A stretch of 64,000 nucleotides of DNA from Paraburkholderia ginsengiterrae. Its GTDB lineage: Bacteria > Pseudomonadota > Gammaproteobacteria > Burkholderiales > Burkholderiaceae. The notes under the pieces were generated by a model. It searched no databases, had not been told where the DNA came from, and was given only the letters and a program-made list of their open reading frames with translations. Shown here piece after piece: positions 54,769-63,776 of the stretch. Every line of letters starts with the position of its first letter. Position 1 is the first letter of the stretch. The position numbers and the translations under genes were made by a program. Where the stretch lies: contig NZ_LXKA01000044.1 in the NCBI RefSeq assembly GCF_001645125.1, positions 101,450 through 165,449 on the forward strand, given 5' to 3'.

Positions 54769-55122
54769 TTACTGGCCGCCCTCCGTGCGAATCGTCAAAT
54801 GGTTGTCGACGGAAGTGACGCCCGCAACGCCCTTCGCGACGGTCGCTGCGTGATCAATCTGCGACGCGTCAGGCACGGTGCCTGCCAGCGACACAGCGCC
54901 GTTACGCGCGCGCACCGTCACATTGGCAACATCGATCCCCCCAGCCTTCGCGAGCGCGGCACGCACTTTCTTGCCCAAAGCGCGGTTTTCCGCCTTGACC
55001 GACTTCGCGGTCGGTGCGGCGGGCGCCATTGCGCCGGCTTCGCTGGACTGCGCATAGGCGTTGACTGAAGCCAGGACAATCAGCGCGCAGCTCGCTAACT
55101 TGATTGTTTTGATTGCGTCCAT
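54769..55122 (-). CDS. BON-domain secreted protein
   Basis: 117 residues from the ATG at 55122, with AGGAG upstream. A signal peptide (TIKLASCALIVLASVNAYAQ) is followed by an Ala-rich linker and one BON domain at about 48-112 (NRALGKKVRAALAKAGGIDVANVTVRARNGAVSLAGTV, SQIDHAATVAKGVAGVTSVDN). BON proteins are periplasmic and associate with membranes under osmotic or other stress. It is a single gene. Confidence 0.85.
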   Translation of the reverse strand: MDAIKTIKLASCALIVLASVNAYAQSSEAGAMAPAAPTAKSVKAENRALGKKVRAALAKAGGIDVANVTVRARNGAVSLAGTVPDASQIDHAATVAKGVAGVTSVDNHLTIRTEGGQ

Positions 55123-55614
55123 AAACGATCTCCTATGACGGCCTCTAATAAAGCCACTACTCCACATCGGTGCTGCCGGGTTTCCCGACATTCTGAGGAA
55201 CTGTTCTGCGGTCGAAGCGATATGTTGGGCAGACTACGGGGATAGGGAGAAGCTCCTGGCAATCCTCACCGGTGTGCTGAACAATACGATACCTTGAAAC
55301 GTGCGGCTGTGCACGGCAGCCCTAAGCGGGTTACCTCGACGTCCTGGCGAGGAAACTGGCTATGCGTTCTCGATCCGATGCACGTTGCCATGCCTGACTA
55401 CGACATCATTTGTGCAGTTCGTTGCGGCTCGTAAATGATCGGGATGAGACGGACGCATTTGCGTGAACCACTGCGCGATCGAGTGCGTATCGTCAATCGC
55501 GGTCGTCAGCCTCTCGCTAACATGGCTCAGCGGCCCCCCGTCGCCGACTTAACGGGTCGCGCAAGCAGGTCCATTGAATGACATCGGCAGAGTCATGAGA
55601 CCAGGGTCATGAGG
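55123..55614. other. Intergenic, nothing recognised
   Basis: About 490 bp between the BON gene and usp, both on the minus strand. It probably contains the BON promoter; I saw no gene or strong hairpin. Confidence 0.4.
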
Positions 55615-56073
55615 TTAGTCCTTGTCCCGGGTTTCGATCAGTACCGCACAACGCGACCGCTCGATGACTTCTCCGCAGGTCGACGGGTTGGCCCAGCGGC
55701 GTAGCCGTGACAAATGGTGATGTCCCATCACAATGACCTCCGCAGTTAGCAGCCGGGCCTGTTCGATGACGACGTCGGCCGGAGGATTTCCCGCGCAGAG
55801 GTGCTGTTCCACCTTGAGATTCCGGTCGGCAAGCTGTGCGGCTGCGGCAGCCAGGACGGATTGTGCGAAAGATGTCTGCGCGTGTGCGGGCGGATAGGTT
55901 AGGCCATCGGGCGCGACACCGCTTTCGTCACCGGGAGGCAAAAAGTAGGATGGGTCGACAACGCATAGAAGGTGTACGGTTGCCGTACCTGGCGCCGCCA
56001 CGCGGCTGGCCAGGTCGATGACGTGGACACTCTGGGGTGAGCCGTCCAGCGGAACGAGGAGGATATTGAACAT
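55615..56073 (-). CDS. Universal stress protein, UspA family
   Basis: 152 residues. Family features are the N-terminal ILLVPLDGSPQSVHVIDLA, the VIVMGHHHLSRLRRW segment in place of the usual ATP-binding G-x2-G-x9-G-S/T, and the C-terminal ERSRCAVLIETRD. The full nucleotide-binding GxxGxxxxxxxxxG(S/T) is not clean, so it may be of the non-ATP-binding type. It has an overlapping open frame upstream (55899-56318). Confidence 0.85.
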   Translation of the reverse strand: MFNILLVPLDGSPQSVHVIDLASRVAAPGTATVHLLCVVDPSYFLPPGDESGVAPDGLTYPPAHAQTSFAQSVLAAAAAQLADRNLKVEQHLCAGNPPADVVIEQARLLTAEVIVMGHHHLSRLRRWANPSTCGEVIERSRCAVLIETRDKD

Positions 56074-56318
56074 GGTTGGAGATCCCCTTCGAAGATCGGA
56101 TTGACATGCAGGCTGTCATCGTCGCCAGGAAGCGTGTCGGGCCGGTAGTTGCCGGGATCCTCAAACTGGTTCAGCCAACGGTAGAACTCTTGCACGACGC
56201 CGGTCGTCCCGAGGCGCGCCCCCACGACAAGCGCGGCCACCTGCGACTGCCCACCAAGCGCGTCATGCCACGCTTTGCGCAGCACGGAAAGCTTGTCCTC
56301 CCAGCCCACGAGCTCCAT
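55899..56318 (-). CDS. Possible hypothetical protein overlapping usp
   Basis: 139 residues from the ATG at 56318 (MELVGWEDKLSVLRKAWHDALGG...). It overlaps the usp start by 175 bp in another frame, which is unusual. The first 80 residues look protein-like (LVVGARLGTTGVVQEFYRWLNQFEDPG), so either a short gene with a shifted end precedes usp or this is a chance frame. No family recognised. Confidence 0.3.
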   Translation of the reverse strand: MELVGWEDKLSVLRKAWHDALGGQSQVAALVVGARLGTTGVVQEFYRWLNQFEDPGNYRPDTLPGDDDSLHVNPIFEGDLQPCSISSSFRWTAHPRVSTSSTWPAAWRRQVRQPYTFYALSTHPTFCLPVTKAVSRPMA

Positions 56319-57026
56319 AAAAGGCTCTCGGTATCTGGCGAAAACGCAATATGTACATTGCAGAATGTGCAAGTGCCCTGTCAAGTACACGATCGAGTGA
56401 ATCGGAAAAACTATGCATGTCGCCGGTTGAATTGAGCATTGGCTGAAACGCACGTGCCCGGGCAACGAGGACTACCAGGGTGTCACACTAGACCGTCTAT
56501 CGCAGCACGTCGTCCGCTACGAGTTGCGCAGCGGTCCTGTTGTCAAACACCGGAAGCGGGTCGCCCCGGTACCGCCGATGAACCTTCGCCCGCAACAGTG
56601 CGCGTTGACTGATTGTTGGCAATCTGGGAGGCTGTGCCGAATGGCTGAATGTGGCGGTGATTCTGCTCGCTTCCCAGGCCCTTGGTGCAAAGACCCTTGG
56701 ACAAGCGAGACAGGCGTGCGAAAGCAGGCGACTGGGCAAACGCCTGGTCTCCTCTGTGCAATGGATGGGGTTGCCATGCGCCCAGGGACCCGGCTCTGGC
56801 AAGCTGTCCATGTACCGCCTAACCGACCACCCGCCACCCGGGCAGCCTGACAAAAGCCCCGTCGTCGGGTCTGTGCTGACCTGCCATCACCCATTGGCAG
56901 GTTTTTGCTAACAGTGAATTTGAAAATTAGGTATTTACCCTGATTCCCGCTCTCTCTAGACTGTATTCAACGGCTGCAGACAAACGTGTTTGTAGCTCCG
57001 CAGAAAACAATCTGGAGGTAGTCATC
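56319..57026. other. Intergenic, no supported gene
   Basis: About 700 bp. Overlapping frames at 56497-56912 read on both strands without a recognisable domain. It may be a decayed mobile or coding fragment. Confidence 0.4.
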
Positions 57027-57347
57027 ATGAACTCGCTCATCAAAGCTGTTGCTGTTGCCCTCGTTATCGCCGCTCCGGTCGCTTCGTTCGCGCAGTCGAA
57101 CCAACCCGTGACCCGTGCACAGGTACGTGCCGAACTCGTGCAACTGGAAAAGGCCGGTTATAACCCGTCTGCAAGTGACAACACAACCTACCCGGTGCAG
57201 CTTCAGGCTGCAGAGGCTCGCGTAGCTGCGCAAAACGGCACGGCGCAGGCTGCAACCAGTGACGTCGGTGGGGTCGCCAACGGCGCTTCACAGTCGGGTC
57301 GCCCTGAAGTCGCTGCGGGCGCGAAGTCGATTTACTTCGGTCGCTAA
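57027..57347 (+). CDS. DUF4148 secreted protein
   Basis: 106 residues with GGAGG upstream. A signal peptide (LIKAVAVALVIAAPVASFAQ) leads to the DUF4148 core VTRAQVRAELVQLEKAGYNPSASDNTTYPVQLQAAEARVAAQNG. This is a Burkholderiaceae-rich family of small secreted proteins of unknown role. It is a lone gene, and its promoter is in the AT-rich stretch just upstream. Confidence 0.88.
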   Translation: MNSLIKAVAVALVIAAPVASFAQSNQPVTRAQVRAELVQLEKAGYNPSASDNTTYPVQLQAAEARVAAQNGTAQAATSDVGGVANGASQSGRPEVAAGAKSIYFGR

Positions 57348-57644
57348 ACCGTCAGGCTGGCGGTCCACCCGGCCTCGATGCATTGCAATGCGGACGCGCT
57401 GAACGCCGGCGCGCCGGCTCTTATCAAACTGCGTTGCCATCGGGATCACATCAACTGGCGGGCAGGTGTCACATCCGTCTTTCCGCCCCTCGGACTCTGA
57501 CGGCTAGATCTGACCAGGCAGTTGTTGCTGTTGCCGCAACGCAGTGTAGAAATGGTCAAGGTCTGGCATTGCGGTATCGACGTTCTGTCTCCGGCGGTAG
57601 GCAACCATGATGTTTGTCACAGCCTTCCAGGAATAGAGCCAACC

Positions 57645-57800
57645 ATGGTCGAGACGATTGTCGGTGTCGCTATAGGACTCCCGGTTCTGGTCGTTGCCGT
57701 TGTTTTTGCTGCCGGACTCTATCGACAGGAACATCTGCGCAATCGCGCGATCAGGTCGATAAGCGATCGTTTGTACGATCTCGCTCGATCCAGGGATTGA
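57645..57800 (+). CDS. Small single-span membrane protein
   Basis: 51 residues from the ATG at 57645: one hydrophobic helix (IVGVAIGLPVLVVAVVFAAGLY) and a basic tail. A weak AGGA lies upstream. No family recognised; small membrane proteins of this kind are often missed. Confidence 0.4.
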   Translation: MVETIVGVAIGLPVLVVAVVFAAGLYRQEHLRNRAIRSISDRLYDLARSRD

Positions 57801-57888
57801 AGATGCGTCGGGTGGCCGTTGGCAAGTCCGCGCGACGTGCCCCGCCAAAGCCCTGCGGCCTGATCGCGCGGACTCTCTTCGCACCTGG

Positions 57889-58203
57889 CTATGTCATGGG
57901 ATCGATCGGAGAGGGAGGCGTACCTTGTGCCTCTATCGCGTTGTCCGCCTGCAAACACAAATCTTCCCAGTGAGCGGCGACGATCTGTACGCCGACCGGG
58001 ACTGAACCAACAAGGTTCGTAGAAACAGTCAATCCCGGCAATCCCATGGCCGGCAGTGCTCTCAACGTGAGTTGCGCTTCCCACACACGCTGGAAAGCCG
58101 CGTCGCCCTGCAAGTCAAGCCCGTCAGGGAAAGGCAGTTCAGCCGAAACCCGCAGCAACAGCACCGGATACCAGGCGAGGAATAGACGCCATTGACGCGT
58201 CAA
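57889..58203 (-). pseudogene. Amidase C-terminal remnant
   Basis: The minus-strand frame matches the end of an amidase-signature enzyme (DGLDLQGDAAFQRVWEAQLT, then ALPAMGLPGLTVSTNLVG, then PVGVQIVAAHWEDLCL). The catalytic Ser-Ser-Lys part is absent, so this is a leftover C-terminus. The true 5' part is not upstream. Confidence 0.65.
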
Positions 58204-58956
58204 GGTTGAAGGGCGTCTTTCGGCGTTCCTCTGTCGGCAAACGGAATTCGTTGGACTAGCGCACAGCTACCTAGACTCGAAAGCACAGAATTGACTGGAC
58301 TGCCGGGAAAGCGCGGAAATCGAAGGACTGCCGCGCGGCGCAGTTGGCTCCCGGCAACGTGCCGATGAGGCTTTGTTCAGAGAGGGCGAGGGGGGCTTGA
58401 CGACCGAGGCCGCGTGAAAACGCAAAAGCACTCAGTTTTCGGGTGTCGCTTTACTCTTCCCGAGTTGCCGCCAGGCCAATATGGCGCGATCTGAAGGGGC
58501 GAATTTTTAGAACGCCGCATCCAGCGCGCGTTTTCACACGGCGACCGTGAGCCGCCGTTCGGACTTTTGCCACAGCACCGACCGCTTCCGAAGTACAACG
58601 ACCGTTCTTTCTTCTGTTTCGTGAGTCGGTCGGCCATTGCGGACAAGCTCGCCTGACGCATGGTTGACTGAAGGGAACAATTGAATTGCCACGGGCGATG
58701 ATGTTTTCGCGTCAAAACTCGCCCAGAATTGAATACACCCCCGACGGCCCGCAAACAACCCTTGACGGACGAACGTCGCCTCGACCAAAGGACGGTTGCT
58801 CCCGAGGTTCAACGGACATTTGATCCGCCAATTCGGCTGCTCGAGCTTTTTCGAAAGTAGTCTTTTTGAACGGATGCCTTCGACAAGTTACGGATTCGAA
58901 AGTAACTTCCTGGGGCGATGTTCTATACCCTGGTTAAACGCCAACGGAGCAGGAAA
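58204..58956. other. Intergenic, nothing firmly recognised
   Basis: About 750 bp before the carbonic anhydrase. It has stop-poor frames on the minus strand with low-complexity content but no domain. The look is reminiscent of dispersed non-coding repeats in related genomes; I could not verify this. Confidence 0.35.
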
Positions 58957-59538
58957 ATGGGCAAGTTCAGCGATTACGAGTACAGGAACCTACCCGGGTT
59001 CGATATGAAGACCTTCGAGGGAGCGAACCAGGCTATCCCGATGAAGACACTTGTGATCCACTGCCTTGACCCTCGGGCGGTCGAAATCCCACGGGCCGTC
59101 GCCGACTATTTTGGCGACGAGGTCTACCCGGGAGAAATCATCATCGACGAAAATGGCACTCGAGTTGGATCCACGCGAACACTGTTTGCCGCGACCAACG
59201 CGGGTGGACGCGCCACCTTCGCTCTAGCGTCCGTGGCGGCGATGGATTATCTATTTGATGTCAAAAGAGTCGTTGTAGTTCACCACTCGTTCTGCGGTAC
59301 GACGACCCTGACGCCGGAGCTGATGATCGAGGAGTTTCATGATCATCATCACGCTGATATCTCGACGTTGTTTGATCGCGATAGCCTCGCCATCATGGAT
59401 TTCGAGGAGTCGCTCAACTATGATATCAAGTTGCTTCGTTCGAGCCCGGCAGTGCCGAAGCACGTCAAGCTCTACGGCTTCTTCTACGAAATCAGTTCCG
59501 GCAAGTTGACCGAAGTGGTGCGGGACATTCCTGCATAG
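58957..59538 (+). CDS. Beta-class carbonic anhydrase
   Basis: 193 residues from the ATG at 58957, preceded by GGAGCAGG; a start 13 codons upstream is weaker. The zinc ligands are in the expected order: C36 with D38 and R40 in HCLDPR, and H110 and C113 in HHSFCGT. The enzyme hydrates CO2 to bicarbonate. The protein lies beside mmsA, whose reaction releases CO2, but the two need not be linked. It sits at the edge of the decayed region. Confidence 0.85.
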   Translation: MGKFSDYEYRNLPGFDMKTFEGANQAIPMKTLVIHCLDPRAVEIPRAVADYFGDEVYPGEIIIDENGTRVGSTRTLFAATNAGGRATFALASVAAMDYLFDVKRVVVVHHSFCGTTTLTPELMIEEFHDHHHADISTLFDRDSLAIMDFEESLNYDIKLLRSSPAVPKHVKLYGFFYEISSGKLTEVVRDIPA

Positions 59539-59886
59539 ATCGCGGTGTGAACGAGTAAATGCGGCGGTGCGACGGGTCCTCGACGAAGCGGCCCTGTGCT
59601 TTCGGATCGACTGCGATCGCGCGGGTACATTCGTTGTACTGGCCATCTTTATTCTTATCATCGGCCCTCCCGGGGTTTTGCACAAGTTGACGCGGACTGG
59701 ATGGCACTGAAGGGTAGCACCGGACGCGGCCAGTCACGTCGCAACGAATTCGGTTTTTCCGTTCATGCAACAACGAATCCCATTTTCGACCGCCGCTGCG
59801 CTCGACATGATGCGGCGCGGAGCCTACGCTGCGTGAGATGGATACATGGCGCCGGCGGCACCGCATCCCTCAATAGGAGCAACTGT
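59539..59886. other. Intergenic, nothing recognised
   Basis: About 350 bp. The mmsA frame stays open back to 59596, but its upstream residues are not family-like; the region probably holds the mmsA promoter. Confidence 0.4.
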
Positions 59887-61413
59887 ATGAGCGACGCAAA
59901 TCAAGGTGACACGCGCGTGCGCGAGCTAGGTCATTTCATCGACGGTCAACGCGTCGATGGCGTGAGCGGGCGGTTCGGCGACGTATTCGATCCGGTGCAA
60001 GGCCGGGTCGCGGCCCGCGTGCCATTCGCAAACGCGGCTGACGTTGCCGTCGCTGTCGCGGCTGCGAAAGCCGCGTTCCCGGCCTGGAGCGAGACCGCGC
60101 CGCTGAAGCGCGCGCGTCTGCTGTTCAGGTTCAAGCAGTTGCTTGACGAGCATCAGGACGAACTTGCCGAGCTCGTTGCGCGCGACCACGGCAAGTTGTT
60201 TTCGGACGCGAAGGGCGAGGTGCTGCGCGGTATCGAAGTCGTCGAATTCGCGTGCGGCATTCCGAACCTGCTTAAGACCGATTTCACCGATCAGATCGGC
60301 GGCGACATCGACAGCTGGAATTTGCGTCAGCCGCTCGGCGTGGCCGCGGGCGTCACGCCCTTCAATTTCCCGATGATGGTGCCGTGCTGGATGTTCGTGA
60401 TGGCGGCCGCATGCGGTAACACGTTCGTGCTCAAGCCCTCTGAGCGCACACCGTCGCCATCGATCCGGTTGGCCGAACTGTTCATCGAGGCGGGCGTGCC
60501 CAAAGGTGTGTTCAATGTCGTGCATGGCAACAAGGACGCCGTGGATGCGCTGATCGAGCACCCCGATGTGGCCGCGATATCTGTCGTCGCTTCGACGCCG
60601 ACGGCCGAATACATCTATGGCGAAGGCGCAAAGCGTGGCAAGCGCGTGCAGGCGCTGGGCAGCGCAAAGAACCATGCGATCGTCATGCCTGATGCCAACC
60701 TCGATCAAACCATCGATGCGTTGATTGGCTCGGCGTATGGCTCGGCAGGCGAGCGCTGCATGGCGACCTCAGTCGTGGTGGCGGTAGGACGTACTGGCGA
60801 CGAGGTGGTCGAGCGTCTCATACCGCGCGTGCGCTCGCTCAGGATCGGTGGCAGCCTGGAGCCCGATCTGGACATGGGGCCGCTCGTCACTGCTGCGCAT
60901 CGCGCCAAGGTGTTTGGCTATATCGATGCGGGTGTCGCAGCAGGTGCCCGGCTCGTCGTCGATGGTCGCGGGCATACCGTGTCCGGTCACGAGGAGGGTT
61001 TCTTTCTCGGCGGCTCGCTCTTTGACAATGTGAAGCCTGAGATGAGCATCTATCGGGAAGAGATTTTCGGGCCGGTGCTTTCGGTTGTTCGCGTGCCTGA
61101 CCTTGCAAGTGCGATTGCACTCGTCAACGCGCACGAACTGGGGAACTGTGTATCGCTATTCACAACCGATGGCGGTTCGGCGCGCGTATTCTCCCGGCAG
61201 ATTCGCGTGGGCATGGTGGGCATCAATGTGGCGGCGCCCGCGCCGTCGGCGTGGCATTCGTTCGGGGGCTGGAAGCGATCGCTGTTCGGCGATCATCACC
61301 AGTACGGCCAGGAAGCCGTGCGCTTTTTCACGCGCTACAAGAGCGTCATGCAGCGGTGGCCCGACAGCATCGCCAAAGGTGCGGAGTTCACGATGCCCGT
61401 GGCCGGGGCCTGA
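59887..61413 (+). CDS. mmsA: Methylmalonate-semialdehyde dehydrogenase (CoA-acylating)
   Basis: 508 residues from the ATG at 59887, with TAGGAG upstream; the open frame before it is not conserved in appearance. Motifs: [32 protein letters not shown] in the cofactor domain, and the catalytic cysteine C291 in [11 protein letters not shown], with the mmsA-style ending [28 protein letters not shown]. It converts methylmalonate semialdehyde or malonate semialdehyde to propionyl-CoA or acetyl-CoA in valine and inositol breakdown. No other pathway gene lies beside it. Confidence 0.92.
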   Translation: MSDANQGDTRVRELGHFIDGQRVDGVSGRFGDVFDPVQGRVAARVPFANAADVAVAVAAAKAAFPAWSETAPLKRARLLFRFKQLLDEHQDELAELVARDHGKLFSDAKGEVLRGIEVVEFACGIPNLLKTDFTDQIGGDIDSWNLRQPLGVAAGVTPFNFPMMVPCWMFVMAAACGNTFVLKPSERTPSPSIRLAELFIEAGVPKGVFNVVHGNKDAVDALIEHPDVAAISVVASTPTAEYIYGEGAKRGKRVQALGSAKNHAIVMPDANLDQTIDALIGSAYGSAGERCMATSVVVAVGRTGDEVVERLIPRVRSLRIGGSLEPDLDMGPLVTAAHRAKVFGYIDAGVAAGARLVVDGRGHTVSGHEEGFFLGGSLFDNVKPEMSIYREEIFGPVLSVVRVPDLASAIALVNAHELGNCVSLFTTDGGSARVFSRQIRVGMVGINVAAPAPSAWHSFGGWKRSLFGDHHQYGQEAVRFFTRYKSVMQRWPDSIAKGAEFTMPVAGA

Positions 61414-61479
61414 TGGTTGCTGCGAGCACGCCGGTTGCGTGCTCGCCAACCGATGAAGGCGCGCCGCCATTCCCTTGCT

Positions 61480-62004
61480 TCAAGCGCCTGGAGTGGATCT
61501 GCACGGCGGCACCACGTGCTCCCGAAGGCATTGCAAAACTGGGTCATGAAATGCCCGGTAGATCACAAATGCCATCCACAGCGCCAGCACGCCGAAGCTC
61601 CACCATTGCAGAAATATTCCCCATCCCCAAATGAGCGTCCCAAACGCCGAAAGCGTTAGCCCGCGCTTGGCATCCAGGATGTCGCTCAAAACTTTACCAG
61701 GCTTGAATCCGGCGTCCTCCTTTGTGTCGGCGACAACCAGATCCGTCACGGTGTGTTCAATATAGCGGCGCGATGCTATCAAAAGGCCGATGATTGTTAT
61801 TATCGATCCGGACCGTTCAAACAGATGCCAATTTGATGAGGTCTGCGCAAGGTAAGCGCATATGATCGCCGGACAAACTGTCAGCAAAATTATTGCGAGG
61901 CTGCGGACAATGAAGTCCCATGGCATCCGCGAGGTTCCCTGGTGAGTGTCGCACTTCGCGCAGGTCAAGGGCGCCTGCGCGCGCGGGTTGGTCGGCGGAT
62001 TCAT
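61480..62004 (-). CDS. Hypothetical membrane protein
   Basis: 174 residues. It has about three hydrophobic segments (SLAIILLTVCPAIICAYLA, SGSIITIIGLLIASRR, FGTLIWGWGIFLQWWSFGVLALWMAFVIY) and an N-terminal CxxC (TCAKCDTH), possibly metal-binding. I do not recognise a family. It is convergent with mmsA. Confidence 0.6.
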   Translation of the reverse strand: MNPPTNPRAQAPLTCAKCDTHQGTSRMPWDFIVRSLAIILLTVCPAIICAYLAQTSSNWHLFERSGSIITIIGLLIASRRYIEHTVTDLVVADTKEDAGFKPGKVLSDILDAKRGLTLSAFGTLIWGWGIFLQWWSFGVLALWMAFVIYRAFHDPVLQCLREHVVPPCRSTPGA

Positions 62005-62336
62005 GTTGCGGCCTTTAGTCTGAAATCGAACTTCCTGCCAGTCATCGACATTTATCTGACATGTCTGATAATTGGGTTAAAAAAACCCCGCTTCCACCAT
62101 TGAGCAGTTTGCAAGGGAGGCTGCTCAAGGGCCCGAAGTCAGACTTCAGTTCGTAGCGGGTGTGGCTACTATCTCCGCGCAGGCGACCAAGGTCCACACT
62201 GCCGTGGTTACAACACTTGTGACGGTCAGGAACAGTGCCTAACCTCAACTACGTGGCCACTTTTTCGTGCCTCCTGCATCAAGCTTCAGATGCCTGTGTT
62301 TGTTCCGATCACTACACTCTCGAATCGAATGTAGCC
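62005..62336. other. Intergenic, nothing recognised
   Basis: About 330 bp between the membrane-protein start and the patatin-side terminator. No gene or strong structure was seen. Confidence 0.4.
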
Positions 62337-62369
62337 AAAGGGGACCGCTTGCGCCCGATCGGTCCCTTT
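62337..62369 (-). terminator. Hairpin terminator after patatin paralogue
   Basis: A stem of about 10 bp (AAAGGGGACCG side with CGGTCCCTTT side) closes a 12-nt loop and starts at the stop codon of the patatin gene. Suits intrinsic termination of that minus-strand transcript. Confidence 0.6.
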
Positions 62370-63622
62370 CAAGCGGCGATTTTTTGTTCCACTCCAAGGG
62401 GCAAGACAGGCGTGTCACGATCAGATTGCAGCACGAAGCCAGGCCGGCGATGCACGTCATGCGTCACGAAACCCTCTTCGCGGCTCGGCACATCGAACCA
62501 CTCCCGATGGGCAAACGAATCGCGGATGTCTTCGAGACCGCTTTCCCAATGCTCGTGCATCGTGTCGATGCTGAACTCGAAATCCTTGTAATGCCCTTCA
62601 TACGGCTTGTTCTTGTAGATTAAGTGCACCACATTGATCGCGCTGCCGTCGGCCGCTTCTTCAGCGAGACGGAAAAGCGGATCGGTCCTGCGCAGATCGG
62701 GCGGAACATGCGCGAGCAGCTCATTGATGAACCGCGCATGTTTCTGACGATCCGCCAGCAAGCTGGTAATCGCCCGTGTGCGGCTTGAGTACTGGATGTC
62801 TTTGACACGTCCCGACACATCGAGGAAGTCCCCCGGCGCACGGCCTCTCGCGCTCCACAGGTCGACCTGAAACACTAGTGCATCCTTGTGCTCGGTGTCG
62901 CGAAGCACCTCGGTCAGCGGCGTATTGGAAACGAGGCCGCCGTCCCAGTAGTACTCGCCGTCGATCTCAACCGCCGGAAAGCCCGGCGGCAAGGCACCCG
63001 ACGCCATGAAATGCTCCGGTTTCAGGCGCATTTTCGTGTTGTCGAAGTACACCAGATTGCCGGTCCGTACGTTCACCGCGCCTACGGAAACACGGATGTC
63101 CCCATCGTTGATCCGATCGAAATCGGCGAACTTCAACAGCGTTTGCTTCAGTACGGCCGTCTCGTAGTAACTGACCAGGTTGGGAGTTTGCTTGCCGAAA
63201 CCTGCCATCGGCAAGGGAAAACGCGGCGAGAAAAAGCCCGGCTGGCCCTCAGTCAACGCGCGGCCGGCTGCCCAAAAGCTTGCCCACTTGCGTGACAGGT
63301 CGTGCATTCCAGGGCCCGGAAGCGTCCATGCACCCAGACCACCCACCCAGTCGCGCGGATGGCAGATCGAATTCCAGAATCCGCGTAACGCTTCCACGCG
63401 TTTCTCCGGCGCATTGCCGGCAATGATCGCCGTGTTCAGCGCGCCGATCGAAACGCCGGCGATCCAGTTCGGGTGCAATCCGGCCTCGGCCAGGCCCTCG
63501 TAGACGCCTGCCTGGTAAGACCCGAGCGCACCACCGCCCTGAAGCACCAGGGCAGTTTCGTCGTAGCGTGGCAGCACGAATGCATCCGGCTGCAGGTTAG
63601 TTTTGTTTGTGCTGTTACGCAT
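62369..63622 (-). CDS. Patatin-like phospholipase (paralogue)
   Basis: 417 residues. It shares the layout of the patatin at 18641-19912: oxyanion loop LQGGGALGSYQAG, nucleophile S58 in AGVSIGAL, and the DGG aspartate in WDGGLVSN. The C-terminal blocks FDRINDGDIRVSVGAVNVRTGN and YKNKPYEGHYKDFEFS are nearly the same as in the paralogue. It starts 10 bp after the adc-bdh fusion stop, the same gap as in the intact operon. It is probably still functional. Confidence 0.88.
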   Translation of the reverse strand: MRNSTNKTNLQPDAFVLPRYDETALVLQGGGALGSYQAGVYEGLAEAGLHPNWIAGVSIGALNTAIIAGNAPEKRVEALRGFWNSICHPRDWVGGLGAWTLPGPGMHDLSRKWASFWAAGRALTEGQPGFFSPRFPLPMAGFGKQTPNLVSYYETAVLKQTLLKFADFDRINDGDIRVSVGAVNVRTGNLVYFDNTKMRLKPEHFMASGALPPGFPAVEIDGEYYWDGGLVSNTPLTEVLRDTEHKDALVFQVDLWSARGRAPGDFLDVSGRVKDIQYSSRTRAITSLLADRQKHARFINELLAHVPPDLRRTDPLFRLAEEAADGSAINVVHLIYKNKPYEGHYKDFEFSIDTMHEHWESGLEDIRDSFAHREWFDVPSREEGFVTHDVHRRPGFVLQSDRDTPVLPLGVEQKIAA

Positions 63623-63632
63623 ATTTGACTCC

Positions 63633-63776
63633 TTATTGCATCGCCCAGCCGTGGCTGAGGATTACAGACTGGCCGGTAAAGTATTCCCGATTGATCAAGC
63701 GGTACGGCGGGCGGGGATAGGCTTGATTGTGAACACGCATTGCAAAGGCGTCGTCGCGGATCGAAGTGAGGTTCAT
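63633..63776 (-). pseudogene. In-frame adc-bdh deletion fusion (47 codons)
   Basis: The 47-codon frame begins like acetoacetate decarboxylase (MNLTSIRDDAFAMRVHNQAY... to INREYF, 33 residues) and ends like 3-hydroxybutyrate dehydrogenase (TGQSVILSHGWAMQ, 14 residues). The join is at REYF/TGQS. In the intact operon these segments are separated by more than 1.4 kb. The product can have neither enzyme activity. The start, stop and 10-bp gap to patatin match the intact operon, so this is the scar of one internal in-frame deletion. Confidence 0.88.

Noticed and set aside
56497-56912. Overlapping 85-125 codon frames on both strands
   Set aside because: None shows a domain or a good start; cannot be supported as genes.
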